From contig JAPPLF010000082.1 in assembly GCA_028874215.1 (NCBI GenBank), positions 1-33,339 of the forward strand: DNA of 33,339 bases. The letters run 5' to 3'. Position numbers and translations under genes: made by a program. This stretch comes from Acidobacteriota bacterium (GTDB taxonomy: Bacteria; Acidobacteriota; UBA6911; RPQK01; JAJDTT01). This document shows positions 31,273 through 33,339 of this stretch, piece by piece (the first letter of the stretch is position 1; each line of letters starts with the position of its first letter). Under the pieces are notes generated by a model. It worked only from the letters and a program-made list of their open reading frames with translations. It was not told the origin of the DNA and made no database searches.

Positions 31273-33222
31273 ATGCTCTGGCGTCGCCGAGTCCCACCCC
31301 CCGAACCCCGGACGGTCCTGGAGACCTTCGTCCGGCGGATTCTCGGCCAACTCCGCAACCGCCGGTCCCCCTGGCAACAACACCAGCCGTCCGAGGACCG
31401 GATCTGGCCCGAGCATTTCCCTTCCTGCCAACCCTACACCGGGGTCCAGGGACTTCACATTCTCTGCCGGGCCGCCGAGCGGGGATACTCGGACCCCCGC
31501 TGGGGCACCCGGGACCGGATCGAAGCCGCCGGGGGCCGGATTTCCAAGAACCAGACGGGCGTCCTCCCCCTCCCGGCCGGGGACCTTGATTCCCCGCCGG
31601 TGGAGGACGGCTCCGAAGAGGGCTCGGCCGCTCTTTTCAACGTCGAGCAGACCGAGGGCCTGTTCCTCCCGCCGCGCGACGACCGGGACCCGCCTTCCTG
31701 GGAGGTATACGAACGGGTCGAGCGCCTTCTCGAAGCCAGCGGCGTCAGCCGCCACCACGAACCCGGCGACCAGGCCGGCTACCACCTGGGAGAGGACCGG
31801 ATCGTCCTCCCGCCGCCCTCCCAATTCGTCGGCGCCCAGCGCTATTACCAGACCCTTCTTCACGAACTCGGCCACGGGACCGGCCACCCGGACCGGTTGA
31901 ACCGACCGGGCCTCGCCGCCGCCCTTCGGGACGGGACCGCCTTGCCTGCTGCCGCCCGCGAGGAGCTCCGGGCCGAGATCGCGGCCCTGATGACCGGCGT
32001 CCGGATCGGCCTCGGCCACCGGCCCCGCAATGGGGAGTTCTACACCAAGCACTGGATCCAACTCCTGGAGTCCGATCCCCGGGAACTGGTCCGGGCCGCT
32101 GCCGACGCCTGGCGCATGAGCGAGGCCCTGCTCTCCGGCGCCCGCGAGATCAAGGAGCGGACCACCGAGCCGTCCTCGGTCCGTTCCGACGTCCGGGAGG
32201 CGCCACGGATCCGTCTCCGCCAGATTGCCCCGGTGCTCGCCTCCCCTCCGCTCCCCGCTCTGGAACCGCCCCGTCCGGCGCCGGGCTCCGACGTGCTGGA
32301 GCGCTTCGGCTGGCACGGACCCGAGGCCGAATGGATCGCCCTGGTCTGCCGCCACGGCGGCTGGTTCACCCGCGCCCAGTTCTGCGCCCATTTCCGCTGC
32401 CGGAGAAACCGCGCCCTGCGCTTCGTCCGCCTCCTCCTCAGACGCCGCCACGGTGTCGAGGAGGACCTCGACGGACTGCCCACCACCACGCGACTCGTCC
32501 GCATCGCCGCCAAGGCCCTGTACCGGGCGCTGGGACTGGAGCGCGTCCCCCACCCCGGGTCTTCCGCCTGGGTCCGGCTCCGCCGGCTGCTCTCGCTCGA
32601 TTACGTCCTCGATCACCCCCAGCGGCAGTGGCTTCCCACCGGGCGGGAGAAGGCCTGGGCGCTCGAAGCGCTGGGCCTTTCCCGGCGGCTGTTCCCTTGC
32701 CGGCACTATGCCGGCCATGCCCAGGGGCGGAGCCGCTACTTCCCCCGCAAGCTCCCACTGGCCCTGGAGGAGGACCGGGCAACCTTCGTCTACGTCGATC
32801 CCGGCCGGGACACCGACTCGGAGATGCTCTCATGGGGGGCGGAGCACGCCCGGCTCTGGGCCGCGCTGCGCGCAAAAGACCACCCGGTGCACGTCGTCGC
32901 GGTGGCCCGCGACGGCCTCCGGCAGGAGCGGGCCGGGAAGGTCCTGCGGCGCTGGTCCCCCCCGGGTCCCGAGGCCGAGTTCGAGCCTCTGTCCCCGGAG
33001 CAGGAGCAGACCATCCGCCGCATCGGGCAGGCCGTCGGTGCCAACGACCAGGAATACCTCGCCCACTACGGCGGCTTTGTGAAAGCCATGGACCACCGAC
33101 AGGCGTTGCTGGAGCGGGCCACCGCGCCCATGCGCCAAGACCGCATCCGCATCGACCGGGGCCGGACCTGGCTCTCGGCCCGGATTCCAGCGGATACCGG
33201 GGGAGTGTTGTGGATCGCCTAA
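31273..33222 (+). CDS. ArdC-like ssDNA-binding/zincin protein fused to a winged-helix replication-relaxation-like half
   Basis: The 649 residues divide in two. Residues 15-290 match the ArdC/antirestriction design of plasmids and integrative elements: an N-terminal domain opening with a PWQQ stretch and a polyvalent metallopeptidase domain with HELGH (197-201), downstream TGH, and a Glu (about 235) in EELRAEIAALM as third ligand. After a Pro-rich linker (about 315-340) comes a winged-helix segment (HGGWFTRAQFCAHF, 361-374) and an alpha/beta part (about 500-550) with VYVDPGRDTDSE and HVVAVARD, resembling plasmid replication-relaxation proteins. A single-chain union of the two is uncommon in my experience. 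The role is presumably protection or processing of the element's transferred DNA. The start is the first ATG; a weak GAGGTG lies upstream. Confidence 0.7.
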   Translation: MLWRRRVPPPEPRTVLETFVRRILGQLRNRRSPWQQHQPSEDRIWPEHFPSCQPYTGVQGLHILCRAAERGYSDPRWGTRDRIEAAGGRISKNQTGVLPLPAGDLDSPPVEDGSEEGSAALFNVEQTEGLFLPPRDDRDPPSWEVYERVERLLEASGVSRHHEPGDQAGYHLGEDRIVLPPPSQFVGAQRYYQTLLHELGHGTGHPDRLNRPGLAAALRDGTALPAAAREELRAEIAALMTGVRIGLGHRPRNGEFYTKHWIQLLESDPRELVRAAADAWRMSEALLSGAREIKERTTEPSSVRSDVREAPRIRLRQIAPVLASPPLPALEPPRPAPGSDVLERFGWHGPEAEWIALVCRHGGWFTRAQFCAHFRCRRNRALRFVRLLLRRRHGVEEDLDGLPTTTRLVRIAAKALYRALGLERVPHPGSSAWVRLRRLLSLDYVLDHPQRQWLPTGREKAWALEALGLSRRLFPCRHYAGHAQGRSRYFPRKLPLALEEDRATFVYVDPGRDTDSEMLSWGAEHARLWAALRAKDHPVHVVAVARDGLRQERAGKVLRRWSPPGPEAEFEPLSPEQEQTIRRIGQAVGANDQEYLAHYGGFVKAMDHRQALLERATAPMRQDRIRIDRGRTWLSARIPADTGGVLWIA

Positions 33223-33339
33223 GGGGCCGCGCGCGCCCGGTCCCGGGTGGAACCTGTGCACGTCGTGGACCCACGGGCTGCGAAGAGCACGGAAAGTCCC
33301 ATTGACGGCAATGTGGCGGACCGCTCCCGGGCCGTGTTC

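Noticed and set aside
32331-33305. 324-codon open frame overlapping the ArdC-like fusion
   Set aside because: It is a shifted frame made of Pro, Arg, Gly and Ala; the 649-residue frame has conserved motifs across its length.

Overview
The window comes from a GC-rich, free-living Gram-negative bacterium. The gene mix fits an environmental Acidobacteriota-like or Planctomycetota-like organism: UPF0182 membrane protein, LRR surface protein, PhyH dioxygenase beside a five-bladed-propeller protein, a DUF1501-type Tat protein paired with a di-CxxCH protein, an Asp-box lipoprotein, and the classical dnaX-ybaB-recR operon. The phylum is an inference from gene content only; there is no rRNA gene here.

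Region 1 (1-10.7 kb, all on the minus strand) runs from a secreted leucine-rich-repeat protein, through a molybdate/tungstate-type binding lipoprotein, a large UPF0182 membrane protein and an A-type iron-sulfur carrier, to MoaA and a transketolase. Region 2 (10.75-16.8 kb) holds a decayed thioredoxin-fold gene, tadA overlapping a LarA-family gene, and, convergent to these, a PhyH dioxygenase-propeller gene pair. An MDR dehydrogenase is transcribed away from that pair. A MITE-like repeat sits between the dioxygenase and the dehydrogenase, and a shorter relative lies at 7.45-7.57 kb.

Region 3 (16.87-21.0 kb) is core: a monocistronic OmpA-domain lipoprotein with a clear promoter and terminator, then dnaX-ybaB-recR on the minus strand. 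Region 4 (21.2-25.5 kb) is a two-gene cassette placed directly behind tRNA-Ser(CGA). It is closed on its far side by a 14/15-bp copy of the tRNA 3' end, the signature of a tRNA-targeted insertion, but it has no integrase of its own. Region 5 (25.6-28.7 kb) carries a methyltransferase, an Asp-box (sialidase-like) lipoprotein and an amidohydrolase.

Region 6 (28.76 kb to the end) is the left part of an integrative element at tRNA-Ser(GGA). It has a P4-type tyrosine integrase preceded by two different sets of short repeats, a tRNA-Leu(TAA), a small exported protein, and a 649-residue protein that joins an ArdC-like ssDNA-binding/zincin half to a winged-helix half resembling replication-relaxation proteins. 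The right end of this element was not found in the window. The most unusual items are the integrase-less tRNA-Ser(CGA) cassette, the repeat arrays in front of the integrase, the ArdC fusion, the MITE-like pair and the redoxin pseudogene.
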